Shown here in pieces: positions 1-12,015 of a stretch of 64,000 nucleotides of DNA. The notes beneath the pieces were generated by a model. The model was not told the DNA's origin and made no database searches. It saw only the letters and a program-made list of their open reading frames with translations. The DNA lies in the NCBI GenBank assembly GCA_015501055.1, contig JADNYV010000017.1, positions 124,001-188,000 of the forward strand. The letters run 5' to 3'. Source of the stretch: Mucidula mucida. Taxonomy: Eukaryota > Basidiomycota > Agaricomycetes > Agaricales > Physalacriaceae. The translations under genes were made by a program, and so were the position numbers. Numbering within the stretch: the stretch's first letter is position 1; each line of letters opens with the position of its first letter.

Positions 1-652
1 ATGAGTACTCGCAATGGTGAAGTCAAATTTCTCGACGAAATCTTGGACATGGCACAGGAGGCCATGTTTACACAAATGTCAACCAACGAACACAAGTTCA
101 GTGACGTTGATGATCCGACTTTCACCAGTGATCAGATTGGAATGACTTGCGTGAAGATACAAGACATGCAGGCGAAAAGGTCCATTACAGTCTTGATAAT
201 CTTCTTTCTTAATGACATCGTTTGAAGGCGACACGGGGGCGTACCTGCAATACGCTCAAGGCTATGCTCCGTGGCGCGAAAGGTTGCAGACGAAACGGTT
301 TTGCGAGACGATGCCAGCACTATCGACACCGATTTGTTGGTCGAACCGAAGGCCCGCGAGTTAATTTTCCTCCTCGCCACATTTCCAGATGCTGTGCGAA
401 TGGCTTTGAAGATCTCAGAGCCAAGTACCATCGTCACCTACTGCTTCAGGTACATCGAATTCACTCCGTTTTGCGGCAGTTCGCTAACTTCAGAGCAGAC
501 TAAGTCATCTTATCTCTGCGTGGGAGACATTGATCGTGAAGGGGCAGGCCTCTGAGGTTGCGCACGCTCGGTTATATCTCTTCACGTGTGCACGGGTGGT
601 GTTGGCGAGCGCCATGCGACTTCTCTCACTCACTCCTATAGAACGTATGTAG
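1..652 (+). CDS. Arginyl-tRNA synthetase, C-terminal part (5' end outside window)
   Basis: Cytosolic class I arginyl-tRNA synthetase, which charges tRNA-Arg. The window opens inside the gene at the KMSKS-like segment MSTRNGEVKFLDEIL, followed by DQIGMTCVKIQDMQAKR, MTSFEGDTGAYLQYA, RLCSVARKVADE, SEPSTIVTYCFR and, after an intron at 450-498, a C-terminus ending LLSLTPIERM with stop TAG at 650-652. These blocks are in the order expected for the catalytic core and anticodon-binding domain. Two frame breaks are visible: a poorly matching 31-nt stretch at 181-211 puts MTSFEGD in another frame, and about four bases are missing near 257-261, which restores the first frame. Either the copy is damaged or the sequence has indels. 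Family call is firm; intactness is not. Confidence 0.85.
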
Positions 653-673
653 TCACCCTTATTTGCTCATTGT

Positions 674-3600
674 TTAAGCACCGATGTGAATGTACGGAAC
701 CCAAGTAAAGAACTCCCTCTCGCCCGCTTTCGCCCGCAGACGTTCAGCAGCGATGTCCAATGCCAGCGCTGATTCCTTGTGATCCGGTCTGTCCTTCCCC
801 TTCCTCAACAGATACCCATAAACGTCAGCAGCAACCTCGGGAGCATACTTATCTTTAATAGACCACATGGTCGCGATCACGCTACGATACCCAGCGAGCA
901 ACATACCCGCTGCCAGATGAACAGACTCCGATGGTAGCTTTGCGTGGCCGGTCGCTGTTTGACATGCAGATAAGTACGCAAATTCGGCATGGGGAAGGTC
1001 GAGTGAAGCAAAGTCAGTAAGTTTTACGCAGGTCCCGTCCTGTAAGATCAACGCGCTTTCCGTAGGATTCTCCGCGTTCTGGATTCCGTGACACGCAAAA
1101 TGTACCCAAGAGGCGCGCTTCATGGCCCCTAGAACTCGGTCGGCCGTTGCCTGATTCTCCCTAATCGCAACAATCTCGCACCCAGCAGATTCTGCGCACT
1201 TTTCGATGTGGGCTAGCTCCTTCTGGGTACCGTTAATAGAACCGTATCCTTGAGGTGTCGCACTCGAAATTGCCAGAATATTGGGCTTCTGGGTAGACGA
1301 AGGAGGACGAATGATGGAGCTGAGGGTCGGGATGTACGATGAGATAACGAAGTCGTACACCTTATGTCCCTTCTGCGAGCTGCTATAGTCGCCAGCAGCG
1401 TGAAGGGGGAGGAAAGTAAGTCGTCCAGTTGGACACCAGCGAACCCTTGGTCGCGGACCACCTGTTGTTCCCTAGAATTCAGCATCCACTTTATGAGCGC
1501 CCGTTACAGAAATCCAAAACACACATACAGTGAACAAGAGTGGTCGTTCCTCCTGACACGAGACCAGTATAGGTAAGACTATTTGATACCACAATTCAGA
1601 TAAAATGACCATGAACTTTGCATTTGGATCAAGCGCTTCCTGTAATGGTTTACGAACGACCCAGCGTACAGGCTCAGGAGATCGAGTGAGTTCCACTAAC
1701 TCCATGTACGTTTTGCCTACGTTCGAGATGAAGTCGACGTCGGCACGGAGAGGAACATGATGTATGGAGCTGTCGCTTCCTGCCGAAGGAGGAAAGATGA
1801 CAAGAGCATCGCATCTTCTCCAGTCAACGTTTATGATGACAATGACTGAGTCATCTGCAGCGGCAGCGAGATACGCGTACTCCTTGGGCATAAGGAAGTC
1901 CTCGAACCCTCGCAGCCTCCTGGCCTCGGCTACTCCCGCCTCCCATTTCGTGACCAGCTCGCGGTGTTTCTCGTCTTCCGATGTGTCTTCGCCGGGCAAC
2001 AATGTCCGCGCACTTGTGATGGCCAAATCTCTTGCAACGGCATTTAATCTGTTTGCAAGATCCAGGTCCCGTTGCTTGAGATCCTCCAGCGGAATCCTGA
2101 ACTGTAGCAGTTGATCCCAGATGATCGACCGTCCCTGCTCAAGCCATTCCACTGCGGTATGCAGTTCTCCAAATTCAATAGCAAAAGCTGCCGAAAGACT
2201 TGGAACCTGCCCAATCGTAAAGAACACGCCACCGGATTGTGGTCCTCTCTTTGCGGATTGCGTGGGCACGTAAGTCGTGTTGAAAGCAGTCTTCCACGAC
2301 ATGAGGACGTTGTACCTGTCCAGGACCCTCATCCCAATCCATACGACGCTCGGTAGGAGAGCCATGGCAGTTCTTAGGAGTGACATACAAGCAGACGCAC
2401 GCCCTGGACCCCAGGTCCTCTTCAACACAATCTCCGCACAGCAAGTGGCAGCAAACAACTTATACGTGGGCGGAAGAGTAGGAGAGGTCGATGCTTTGGT
2501 GAAAACGGCAATGGAAGATTGGAAGTCCTCCTGTAGGAAAAGTGCATGTCCCAACGAGTTCGACTGCTTATCGGAAGAAACACGTTTGAGCGCCGCGACA
2601 CAGTCATCTAGATCTCTCCTATCCTTCTGGCACAGATAACGCGTGAAGAGACTTTCACCGAGAAGGAAGAGGAAATTGTCGATATCGGAATGATTGGGAT
2701 GGGTGTCGATGAAATTCCTGGACAATGTGATGGCACGTTCAAGATCAGCACCTTCGCGCGCGGTGAGGTGTCGCATGCCTTTAAGCTCGTTCAAGGACCG
2801 CTCGAACTGTTCGTCGAGAAACTCCCCATGGAACTGGCTTAAAGTGTGCCAAACGCGGTCGAAAAGCGCCTGCCCTTCGCGGAACGTGGCTCTTGCGTAA
2901 GCGGGATGCGAAGAAGGCAAGTTAGAGACTGCTTTCCTGGTCTCTAGGCTTAACTCGAGAGCGGCCGCGTCTCCAAGAACCGTGTAGCGCGCATACAGTG
3001 CTGATGCACGCGTCTCGAGATATTCCAGACGAGACAGACTATCCTGAGGAACAAGCGCCAGTGCCTTGTCTACACACTCCAGTGCTCTATCCACATCCTG
3101 CCGCGTACCTAAAATGCCAAATCTTACGAGCAGATTCATCGCTAATAAGTGCCACACCTCGCACTGTTGCTCGTCGTCTGCCCAGCCCGGCCACATGAGC
3201 ATCCCTAACGCCAATTTGTCAATGGCGGCAAGCGAACAGTCCAGATCGGCTACGCTCTTCGACAACTTGAAGCGCTCTTCATATGCACCGGCCAACATGA
3301 AATATAGATCACGTTGTTTCTCGTCTCCGGGGTAGGCCCATTGCTGCAACTGCGCTGCAGTCTCGAATAGGCGGATGGCCTGCGTAAGATCGTTCTCGTC
3401 CTGAATGCCCATGTAACGCCTTGAAAGACAGCTACCAAAATTTAGCATGAGTGTCATCTTTGCTGGATAAGTTTTTGGCAAGGATATGACCGATGACACC
3501 AAAGCACATAGATCAGTTCCGTTAAGACCAGCTAAAGTTGCGGTTATATTGAGATTCTGGTCGCAAAGGCGCGAGAGCAGACTCATACGCCCTTGAGACG

Positions 3601-5510
3601 TGAAGTAGAATTGCAGTTCAGCGATATCGGGTAGGAGGAACAAGAAGTACGATTGGTCAGCCATGGTGAAGTCAGGAGCGGAGCGACATCTGGTCGCGAG
3701 TTGCTCGGCTTGTTCGGGCGTAATGATGAGGGACATTATATTACGACAGAGAAGGTGTTGGAGTTCCCAGCAGTACTTCTTGAAAGCAGCAGGGCTTGTG
3801 GTATCTAAAATAATTGAAGTCGACCTTGTATTATTCAAAAAGAAGGACTCTACCTGAGCATGGCTCGAAAAACAAGAAATGCGGAATCCATTGCAGCTTC
3901 AGAAGGCGTGCAATCCCGGAAATTGGAAACGAAGCTGCCTGATATCTCAACTTCATGGCAGTTGCATCGTCAGAGTCCAAGAATACGTCCTCGGTGTGAT
4001 CTACTCAGTATCCATTAATACTGGATATCGAACAAGTTCAGGTCTCTCACCGGTGAGAAGGGTACCATCTACGGCGGAAACAGTGTCAATGTCAATATAG
4101 GTTGATCCAAGTTTCTTAGTTCCAACGTTGGCGTTACATTCAAGTAGGTTGACCACAACGATACCACTGCCTGACCTAACCAGGTTGAGAATCAATTTGT
4201 GAACAAATTGATTGACACGTACAAGGTCACAGCGGCTTTGATGATCCAGCACTTGTTAGCATCGTCCCAATCGACAGAATCCGATTCAAAGACAGTCGTG
4301 TCATCATGTACAAGTACGATTTTGATGCTGGAAGAGATCAAGGGCTTGTTATCCTCGACGTCAGCGAAACTCAAAATGAGATCTAGTAGTTCATAGGTAT
4401 CAAACCGTCATTTGATGAATGTATGCCATGGGCACTTACTGAATAGCGTAATTGTCGGGCGGCTGAAAAATGCTGTTCAGCAAACTAGACGAGAAGATGC
4501 GTTCAGGTATCGGCATACCTTGAATCTACTGTAGATGAATAGTAAACCCGAATGGCCCTGCTATCGCCGAACCCTTCGATAACCATGAGAGTAGGGCACT
4601 CGACTGAGTGAGAACGCACCTGTGTCCAAAAATGGAGGAATCCGCCGTTCGGGAAACTGAATGTAGGTGTCCTGATACAAGGCTGCTACCCAACTCAATT
4701 GCATCTCAGGCAGGTCGTCAGATTCAAGTACAACGTCATATACGGATTCTTCAGGTCGGTGAGTGAGATTACAAGTCAATTGCTGACATCCTCACCGATG
4801 GCAACATTTATACCGAGCTCAAATAAGATTTCCTCCAGATCAACAAAGACCGAGCCCAACCTATGCCTTCCAGTTTCGTGACTCGCATCGAATATCTCCA
4901 GGACAAGGAGTCCCTTTGGAATACTTCATACAATCAGTACTCACCTGAGGCGATAAGAACAACACTTACAAAGCGGTACGCAATGGTATCTCCCAATATC
5001 CGTTGTCGCTCCGTGTCACTGGCCCAGAGGCTGCAAGACTTTCGCCATTGCGCGTAAACGTCAGGTCTAATTTAGTCTTTGCAGAGCTGCTCTTCTCCTG
5101 CTTGTCTGCTATCCTCAGAATGTAATCTAGAAATGATCAGCACAGTGGATAAACGGTGGACAAGACGGACCAAAAAATGTCACTATCGGTCTGCAGGTAA
5201 TCTGTTAGATCGGAACGGACCATACTAAAGGCAGTTCCTCACGTAGATTCCAACTCCATCTTCAAGGTAACTGTAGGTCACATAGGTTCATCGACGTGTT
5301 TTAAAATACGCAGCCGAGTGTCGGAAGCTGTTGATCTGTCAGAGTAGACAGTTCAAAAGTTACGCGCTTAGAGAACCAAAGCAATTTCACTGGGAGATCA
5401 AACTTTCGGTTACGACATTGACACATGTTGAGAACTGACAGGATACACGAACCGCCAGTTGATGCAAGGACCGACACATCATCATGGTAGAATTGACACT
5501 GCATCTTTCA
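674..5510 (-). CDS. CHAT-domain protease-like protein with TPR region and N-terminal C2-like repeats
   Basis: The C-terminal exon (674-1471) carries a CHAT domain (caspase/separase fold) with its His-Cys pair: HFACHG (His codon 1088-1090) and LSACQTATGHA (Cys codon 962-964). An intron at 1472-1528 joins it in phase to a long exon (1529-3804) of TPR-like helical repeats. Further upstream exons keep frame: 3854-4000, 4051-4175 and 4223-4382, with introns 3805-3853, 4001-4050 and 4176-4222. They encode beta-rich C2-like modules (for example SSSIKIVLVHDDTTVFES and KKLGSTYIDIDTV). Similar modules lie near 4840-5130 (PKGLLVLEIFDASHETG) and 5300-5510 (FDLPVKLLWFSKRVTFELS). The 5' exons beyond 4382 are not fully resolved and one join near 4610 does not keep frame. 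The substrate is unknown; fungal CHAT proteins are thought to be caspase-like regulators (inference). Confidence 0.8.
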
Positions 5511-6380
5511 AGAGTCCCATTCAAAGCAAGCGGTCGAAGAAGTTGTCGCTGCCGGCATAGAACCACCACAAACGCGCAAAAGTTCCTATGGATGCTGATA
5601 CACAACAACTACAAGACCGGACGGGCGATATGTGAACGCTTCAGGGTGAAAGAACAAGGGAACGTCCTGAAATCGTGAAGCGCCGGTAGAGGAAAAATAA
5701 TCTCATATCCGCAGTCAATACATTGTAGAGAAGAGTCGAAAGGCGTTTTAATCTCTTACGGATTGTCGAGATGTTGGGATAGACGATACGGGCGTAGGTC
5801 CACCTGACAAAGATGCAGAGGCGCCGAAAGAGGTTCGGAATTGTTGGATACCTGTAAAAACAGGTGCAAACGGACCAATACGGGCAAACAGCACCGAGCA
5901 CCTGACCAGATGTGATACAGACTGAGAATGAGAAAGCACCCTCATGAATGAATGGCTTTGGATGGGCGGAGATGAAGCACGGTTCGGAAATCGCCGCGGC
6001 CAGCCAAAAAGTCTCAGATGAAGGCCGAGTATCAGCTTCTTGTAGTCTGCTAACCTAGACGAACAGAACACTATCAATGTTGTTCAAAGAGGAAACCCAT
6101 CAACATACCCTTATGAACGTAAGACGTTTGATACCACAACAGAGATGGAGTGAGCGAAGCTATGACCGCAAAACGGTCAATTACCATCACAAGGAAAGAC
6201 GAGCCAAGACTGAACGTCCATTGTGGAAGAAATACGTTCGGGAAAGACAACCATAACCACGTGCGCGCCCAGGCGCGACGTAACACTTGCAACTGTTTGA
6301 CAGTGGAAGTACGCGTCGGGAAGTATGAAGTGTTGTATGTATGTCAGTTGTTACAGAGATGACAGCAAATAGCATTAACA
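5511..6380. other. Unassigned stretch upstream of the CHAT gene
   Basis: About 870 bases between the C2-like exons and the METTL14-like stop. I see no recognisable domain. A minus-strand ATG near 6230 starts a 12-codon segment followed by a possible donor, so a small 5' exon of the CHAT gene or an unknown gene is possible. Confidence 0.3.
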
Positions 6381-8133
6381 TTAGTATCCGGTCCATTGGC
6401 CGCCCATCCCCATGTTGCCCATCCCAGGCATCATCCCGTTTTCCATAGCGAACTGCCCGCTCGCATCTCCCCATCCCATCCCATTCATCATGGGCACAAA
6501 CGCCCCGGCCTGGCCGCCCATCATCATATTTCCCATAGTCCCGTTCATTGTCATAGCCTGTGGGTCCATCATCTGCGGGTTCATGCCAGCCATCATCATC
6601 GCCTGTGGATCCATGCCATTCATACCCATCACTGGAACGCCAGACCAACCAGCGCCCATCATGCCGTCCATTCCCATTCCCATTCCCATGCCCATACCCA
6701 TCGGATTCATATCCATCCCGCCAAAGTTCCTCATCCCGTTATTCGCAAACCGTGGCGCCATGTTCATGTTGTTTGTCTGGTGATTGTTTCCGGATAACGC
6801 GACGCCCCCTGAGCTTCCACCACCGCCGTTCTGGGCACTCTGTCCTCTCACCGGTGACTTGGGTCGCAATGCGTCGATATCCGGTGTCATTGGAACGACA
6901 CACTTTGCGCCCCCGGCAATTTCCCTGACGTTGTGGTCCCAAGTCTCACGATTGAAGAGCGTAGCTGGACCACCTTCTTCGCCCTCTACGTGTAATGGTC
7001 CATTGGGTACGGTGTCTCCACCAATGGCGGTCACCCACCCACGACGTAGAGATGACGTTGGCTTCCCAAATATTTCCAGACGACGCGTTCCGAGGCAAAA
7101 ATTCTCTATAAGCGTGTACATTTCCGGCGGTTTTCGGGTAGGATCTGTAGCGTCGCCTTCCCAGATAATAACATCCGTGTCTAACGCGTAAATTGTTCAA
7201 TAGGTGATCGTAAGAGCATAATGGAATACAAACCAACGTTGCAATGAACGAACCAACTGTCCGTTGAACGTCGTACAGTCCCTCTTATTCCGATTAGACA
7301 GTGTTGTTTCGTTCGAGTTAGAAGAGACGTAGTCGGGGGGTCGGTTCCAGGTCCCTTGTTAGAGCTTTTGTTCGTTTTGACCCAAACCACATCTTCGCAA
7401 CGCCGGTATCCCCACTTTGCTAACACTTCACGACCGCGTTCCAATCCGTCACCAGCACCACTACCCACCCAGAGGAAAACAAAGCTCGGGTCTGCTGCTA
7501 GCGATGGTATAGGAAGATCCTGTAGATGCGTCCAGGTGAAAGAAGACGAGAATGGCGGGTCAATCAAAATGACATCGAATTTAGAGGGATGTAGGCTGGA
7601 CAAGGAAGCGAAAGAAAGATATGTTGGTGGTAATGAATTCTCTTGGACGGATTGTTTCTTTAGAGATAAGAGACGGTGTTGTTTTGGATATCTGGAGTTG
7701 TGTGAGTTTCAAGGCAAACTCTTGAGTATACAACACACTCTTCGAACCGATGCTCAGGCTCCGCGCCTATAACCCAATTTTGTGGCCAGTCCCCACCATC
7801 AACATAACGTTGTGAGTAGTCGTTTCGAATAGTTTCCTCTTCAGGAACATAGTTCTTGTAGCGCGCAACTCTGGCGAGCTTTGCTGGAGGTAAGTTGTGG
7901 CGTGGTGGTTGTCGCGGAACAGCAGTTGGTTGAACTACCGGAGATGGAGGCGGCGATGGTGAAGGTGACGGGATCGTAGGCAGCTCCAAAATGGACTTAG
8001 ATTCGGAGGAGGAGAGATATTGTTGAATCTGGCGGCGACGGTCGCGCTGAGATGTCCGGAGTGCATCGATGAACGAAGCATGGTACGCCAGTAGACTGTT
8101 GGCTGATGCCAGTGTCTCGGTTACGGTTGCCAT
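6381..8133 (-). CDS. METTL14/Kar4-like MT-A70 family protein (m6A methyltransferase complex subunit)
   Basis: Three exons, 7739-8133, 7234-7691 and 6381-7180, with introns of 47 and 53 nt, give an intact 550-residue protein. The MT-A70 core contains FDVILIDPPFSSSFTW, FVFLWVGSG, WGYRRCEDVVWVKTNK, RTKQHCLIGIRGTVRRSTD and FCLGTRRLEIFG. This order and the RRSTD/RPKSP features fit METTL14 rather than METTL3 (the DPPW box is IDPPF here). In animals METTL14 is the RNA-binding, non-catalytic partner of METTL3; in yeast Kar4 has the matching role. The N-terminus has a predicted helix and a Pro/Ser stretch. The last 180 or so residues are a Gly/Met/Asn-rich low-complexity tail with MG repeats, in place of the RGG tail of animal METTL14. 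The start is the first ATG after an in-frame upstream stretch lacking ATG. Confidence 0.9.
6390..6780 (-). repeat. Gly-Met coding low-complexity repeat in the METTL14-like tail
   Basis: The minus strand encodes repeated MG, GM, NGM and MMMG units. On the plus strand this appears as CCCAT/CCATT iterations. The repeat is in frame with the METTL14-like gene and has no stop in any minus-strand exon frame used. Confidence 0.8.
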
Positions 8134-8681
8134 AAGACTATATACACTCAATTCTGTTGATTTAGACTTGAGTGTTGTGGAGAACACCGACGAAATGTGT
8201 ACTTACATCGTGTGCCATGATGGGGAGAGCCAAGGAACGTGACGTCGTCGGCCACGGAATTTCCATTTCTGCCAGGGTTCAACCCGACTCAAACCATCAT
8301 CACACTTAATATTACTTCCTACACGTTTGCATGCCGTCTACGAGTCGTTCTTCAAAGCGCTCTATATGCGACTTGGTCGACCCGTAGTGACTACTGACCG
8401 CGGTCGTGTTTTCTAAATGGTCCGAATCAGACAATATCACTATTGTGGCACTCCCGACCACGCCACAAATGTGGCATGCCGGTGAGAAATTTACGGACAA
8501 CAGATGACCTGCAACAATTGTCTTTTTGTCTTCAACCCCATTCATTGGATTCGACCATTATTGTTCACCAATTTTCGCGTAACGTCGGTCTAAGCATAAG
8601 ACAATTATGGATTTGACTTCTTAAGCGCTGAACATCCGCATAAAATTGACAGCCTCATTTCCCTCTCTATTTTCTAGGACT
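8134..8681. promoter_or_regulatory. Divergent intergenic region, METTL14-like / ubiquitin-like gene
   Basis: About 548 bases between two divergent start codons. A minus-strand open frame with an ATG at 8545 runs to 8312 (77 codons) but shows no recognisable motif. Upstream exons of the ubiquitin-like gene may lie here, since an acceptor-like TTTTCTAG precedes 8678. Confidence 0.35.
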
Positions 8682-10610
8682 ATGATTTCTATGCGCCACG
8701 GCGACCGGGTCCTCACCTGCGACCGAAAGGAAGTCAACTCCCACCAGGTTCGTAACTGACGATTGCAAAGAACCCACCACTGATTCATATTTCCGCTTCT
8801 TAGCATGCAGTCTGGTACGCTCGCGAAAATTTCCGCGGCCTTTCTCGCAACAAGTTTGAGTTCCAAACGACGATGAACGGGCGACTTGAGACGATCGAAC
8901 GAGAGGACTGGATCTATGTTATTCACGACGTTGAAGAATTAATCATCAACGTGAATCCGCACGCTAGGCACTCTAGCACAACTGCGTTCGTCGAAGTGCA
9001 GGCAGCTCTGTTCAACGAGTATAAACAAATGCGCTCACGTGCGACAAACGCAGGGCGTCACGGTCGTGATGGTGAGTATCTACGACTCGCACCTGTTAGG
9101 ACACTAGGCTAAAGTCGTTTAAGGGCCCGTTGTCAGTCAGCCCGCTCCTCCAACTGGTAGGCTCATATCGTTGAATAAAGTTCCATTTTCTCATGGTCCA
9201 ACGACATAACAGGTTGTGGAGGCATACCGCCAATACCGCCCATCTCTTTTTCTGTGAATATTTCACCCGTGAATAAGACAATTGCGTTCAGAGAGGACAG
9301 GAACACGTCCATCGGGGGCGTAAAGCTTCTAGTTCATAGGCACGAAGGCATTATGTTTCAACGCCAACACATGCTGTTCAACGGCAATGAGCTATCGAAC
9401 AAGCAGACTCTACAATCTATCGGACTAGTAAACCGTGATACAATCCACCTTATCGTCGAGCACAACGGTAAGTGTCCAGTTCTTCATAACTTCGGCACCT
9501 CTAAAGCATGAACAGCTGTCGATGAACGCACTATAACGCTTTTTGTCAGGAGTCTCACTGGAGAAACCTTTTGCCTCCCGTGTCCGTTGCCGACGACGGA
9601 TGTTCCCGTTCGTATGATACAGGAGATGCTCCAGATGATAGAAGGAATCCCACCCGATCTACAACGACTCATATACTGTGGAAAGCAACTGGAAGTGAAT
9701 CGCTCGCTTTGGGATTACAATATACAGCACGAGGCTACTATTTCCCTCGTTCTACGAGTGAGAGGCGGCAAACCTGTCATCTACCTTCGCAGTCCAACTG
9801 AAATAGACGCCACTGTGCAACTGGCCCTCCTTCGTGACTGGTCGTTTTCCGCGGTCTATCCCGTCGTGGAGACGAAGAGACTTGAGAATGCGGCCGGTGC
9901 ACTTCACGAGGAGGTTGTTTGGAGCGTCAGGACTCACACAGATGGGACGTTAACAGAGACCAATACAGGTCTGGACGTGAGCTATCTCTTCTGGGAGGCT
10001 CTGTGCGTGGCCATTCATCCATTTCCGAGGACGTGCATCTGATAGTTGTCGATAGGACAAACCCTTCGGCGCCAATGGAGCTGACGCCCCCACCTTCGCC
10101 AGCATCTGCGGCAGCGGCGTCGATCCCGATATTCCGGCCTATGGAGTGTTCGTTCGATGACTGCGACAGCGTAGTGCTCAAGGTCTCTGAAGTCACGCCG
10201 TATCTCGATCGTACGTTGAAGTCACTAGGTCTAGACGTTGAAGCCAGGACGTCTTTCATAACGTATGAACATTTCTCTTGTTCTTAATACTCCGCCCTGA
10301 AGGTCCATGTAGATATTGGCTTCCAGATCTATTGAAGCACGAATACGTCGCGCTTCGCTTCATTAATCAAGACTCGTACAGCCAAGCTGCCCCATTGGTT
10401 ATCACACCGAGCCCCGATGTCGTTACACGGGTATTCATGGTCTTTAGGAAGATAAACCCTGACGAACTGGATCAGTGGCAGGGAGCTCAAAGACGAGCCC
10501 TTGACGACGTGAGCTTTTGGAGGGATGTTGTGGGAGTGGAAAGCTGCGAACGACAAGAAGAGTCTGATCTCTTTAGAGTTTTGGAATGGGGCGGCATGGA
10601 AGTCGTTTGA
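8682..10610 (+). CDS. Protein with two ubiquitin-like domains and a conserved fungal C-terminal domain
   Basis: Six exons can be joined in phase: 8682-8747, 8804-9071, 9213-9467, 9517-10002, 10056-10262, 10313-10610. Exon 3 encodes a first ubiquitin-like fold ([19 protein letters not shown] through [14 protein letters not shown] to [10 protein letters not shown]). Exon 4 encodes a second ([45 protein letters not shown]). The fungal-specific part follows: [64 protein letters not shown] and ending [13 protein letters not shown]. The second Ubl has RGG but continues into protein, so it is not a ubiquitin precursor. One T appears to be missing near 9541 (frame change between ITL and VRSLTGE). The first two exons match nothing I know and the true start may be further upstream. 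Function unknown; a role as a ubiquitin-pathway adaptor is only a guess. Confidence 0.75.
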
Positions 10611-10685
10611 ATATCAGATACCGTCCTCTCAATACACCATGAAATTGCGAACATTTGCCACAGTTATGGTCCTGAATGCACTCTT

Positions 10686-12015
10686 CTATCTGCCTCCTGG
10701 TGAAGCTGAATACGCCTTGTCCTCGTTTCGGCTAACAGTGAACGCAATCGTGGCGATGTTAGCTTGAGCTCCTCGGCGGACACGCTGCATGCGAAGGCCG
10801 CCATCGGTGCTCGTCTCGAAGTTATAAGTGTAGTCAGGATTGGTGTCCCCCTCTTTCTGATCAAGCGGTAGATGCAGTCACCACGACACCGAAGCTAGCC
10901 ACCATGAGCGCCACAGCTGCCTGCAAAATTGTGCATTGAGGAGCGACACAGTGAATAACATGATAAATCTCACCTCTATGTGAGCACTGGTGGATTCCAG
11001 GAGACCAGTAGGACCTAACAAGAACACAGCGTGTACGATAGAGGCCACCGTGATCAAGAGACTGGATGAAAATATGACGACCAGCATACTACAAAGGCAA
11101 GTCAGTTTCCGCCAGAAAGAGAGGAGTGCAGAGGACGAACATGTGCTGATTCATGGGGAGTGTTATATCGCGAAGTAGATGCATGGGAATGAGAGCAAGT
11201 GCCAAATCTGCAACACCGTCGGCTTTCGAACGTTTAGTATGGCATATCCTTCTCCAGGCAAAGTAATAGTATACATACTAGCGAGCTCCAAACCAGCGAC
11301 ACCCTTCCCGAGATGACATTGGGGGCTTTCCAAATTGTACCAGTACGTGTCAGAGGCGCAAATGTACACCTTCTGGATGAGCAGCGCAGCCCACATAAAC
11401 CCAAAGAAGAAGATGAAGAAACTGGTGATCTGAGAGTTTATCAGCCGAGCTCGGTCATGGTCATAGGACTCACTTGTCTGAGGCGCATTTGTGGCGGAAT
11501 CAGGCGAAATACAGCAAAGAGGATACTCATTCGGGACGCCCTTGGGATAGAGTGTAAGGCGCTTCCACAGGCTTCAATAAGAGAAATGCGGGTACCAGAG
11601 AACGTTGGTGAAATTGAGTGACAGCATCCTGGGTCAGATTTCACTTCGTAGTAAGAGCCAGTAGTGCTCGAACTCACCAGTAGGCAACGATTTTCGCTTC
11701 ACGGCTCTGTAAAGAGTCGGTCCTGATCCACACATTGACGAGCAGTAGGATAGAGCAAATGGACGCGATAATGACCCCTATTGAACAAGATGAGCGATGT
11801 TGGAGAGACGTTTAGAGCACACTGACAAACATCGTCCAGCCAAAAGCGTCCCGTGCGAATTCTAATAGTTAGGCGAAGAAGAGTCAAAAGATCGGCCAAC
11901 GCAATCAAGGTCGTCGCGACAACTTGACAGCCTGGAGTGAGCGCCACAACCAATTGAGGAGGGAGGATTCCTCACTGCGGATCGTTGTGCCACTTGGCTG
12001 AACCCAATGCACCAT
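10686..12015 (-). CDS. Fungal rhodopsin-like integral membrane protein, copy 1
   Basis: Multi-exon gene for a seven-helix membrane protein of the fungal 'rhodopsin domain' type, also called integral membrane protein. Recognisable pieces in order on the minus strand: a first helix and arginine-rich loop (VVATTLIALADLLTLLRL, IRTGRFWLDDV), PRASRMSILFAVFRLIPPQM, the segment WAALLIQKVYICASD with SPQCHLGKGVAGLELAS, the helix VIFSSSLLITVASIVHAVFL, and a tail ending in stop at 10686-10688. It is clearly paralogous to the gene at 16323-17764. At 10865-10880 the reading frame differs by one base from the paralog, so the copy may carry an indel. The ATG at 12013-12015 is placed by matching the paralog. 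Ligand and function are unknown. It lies tail-to-tail with the ubiquitin-like gene, 75 bases apart. Confidence 0.65.

Noticed and set aside
6396..6928. Long plus-strand frames (His/Pro/Ile-rich) opposite the METTL14-like tail
   Set aside because: They are antisense shadows of the Gly-Met repeat.
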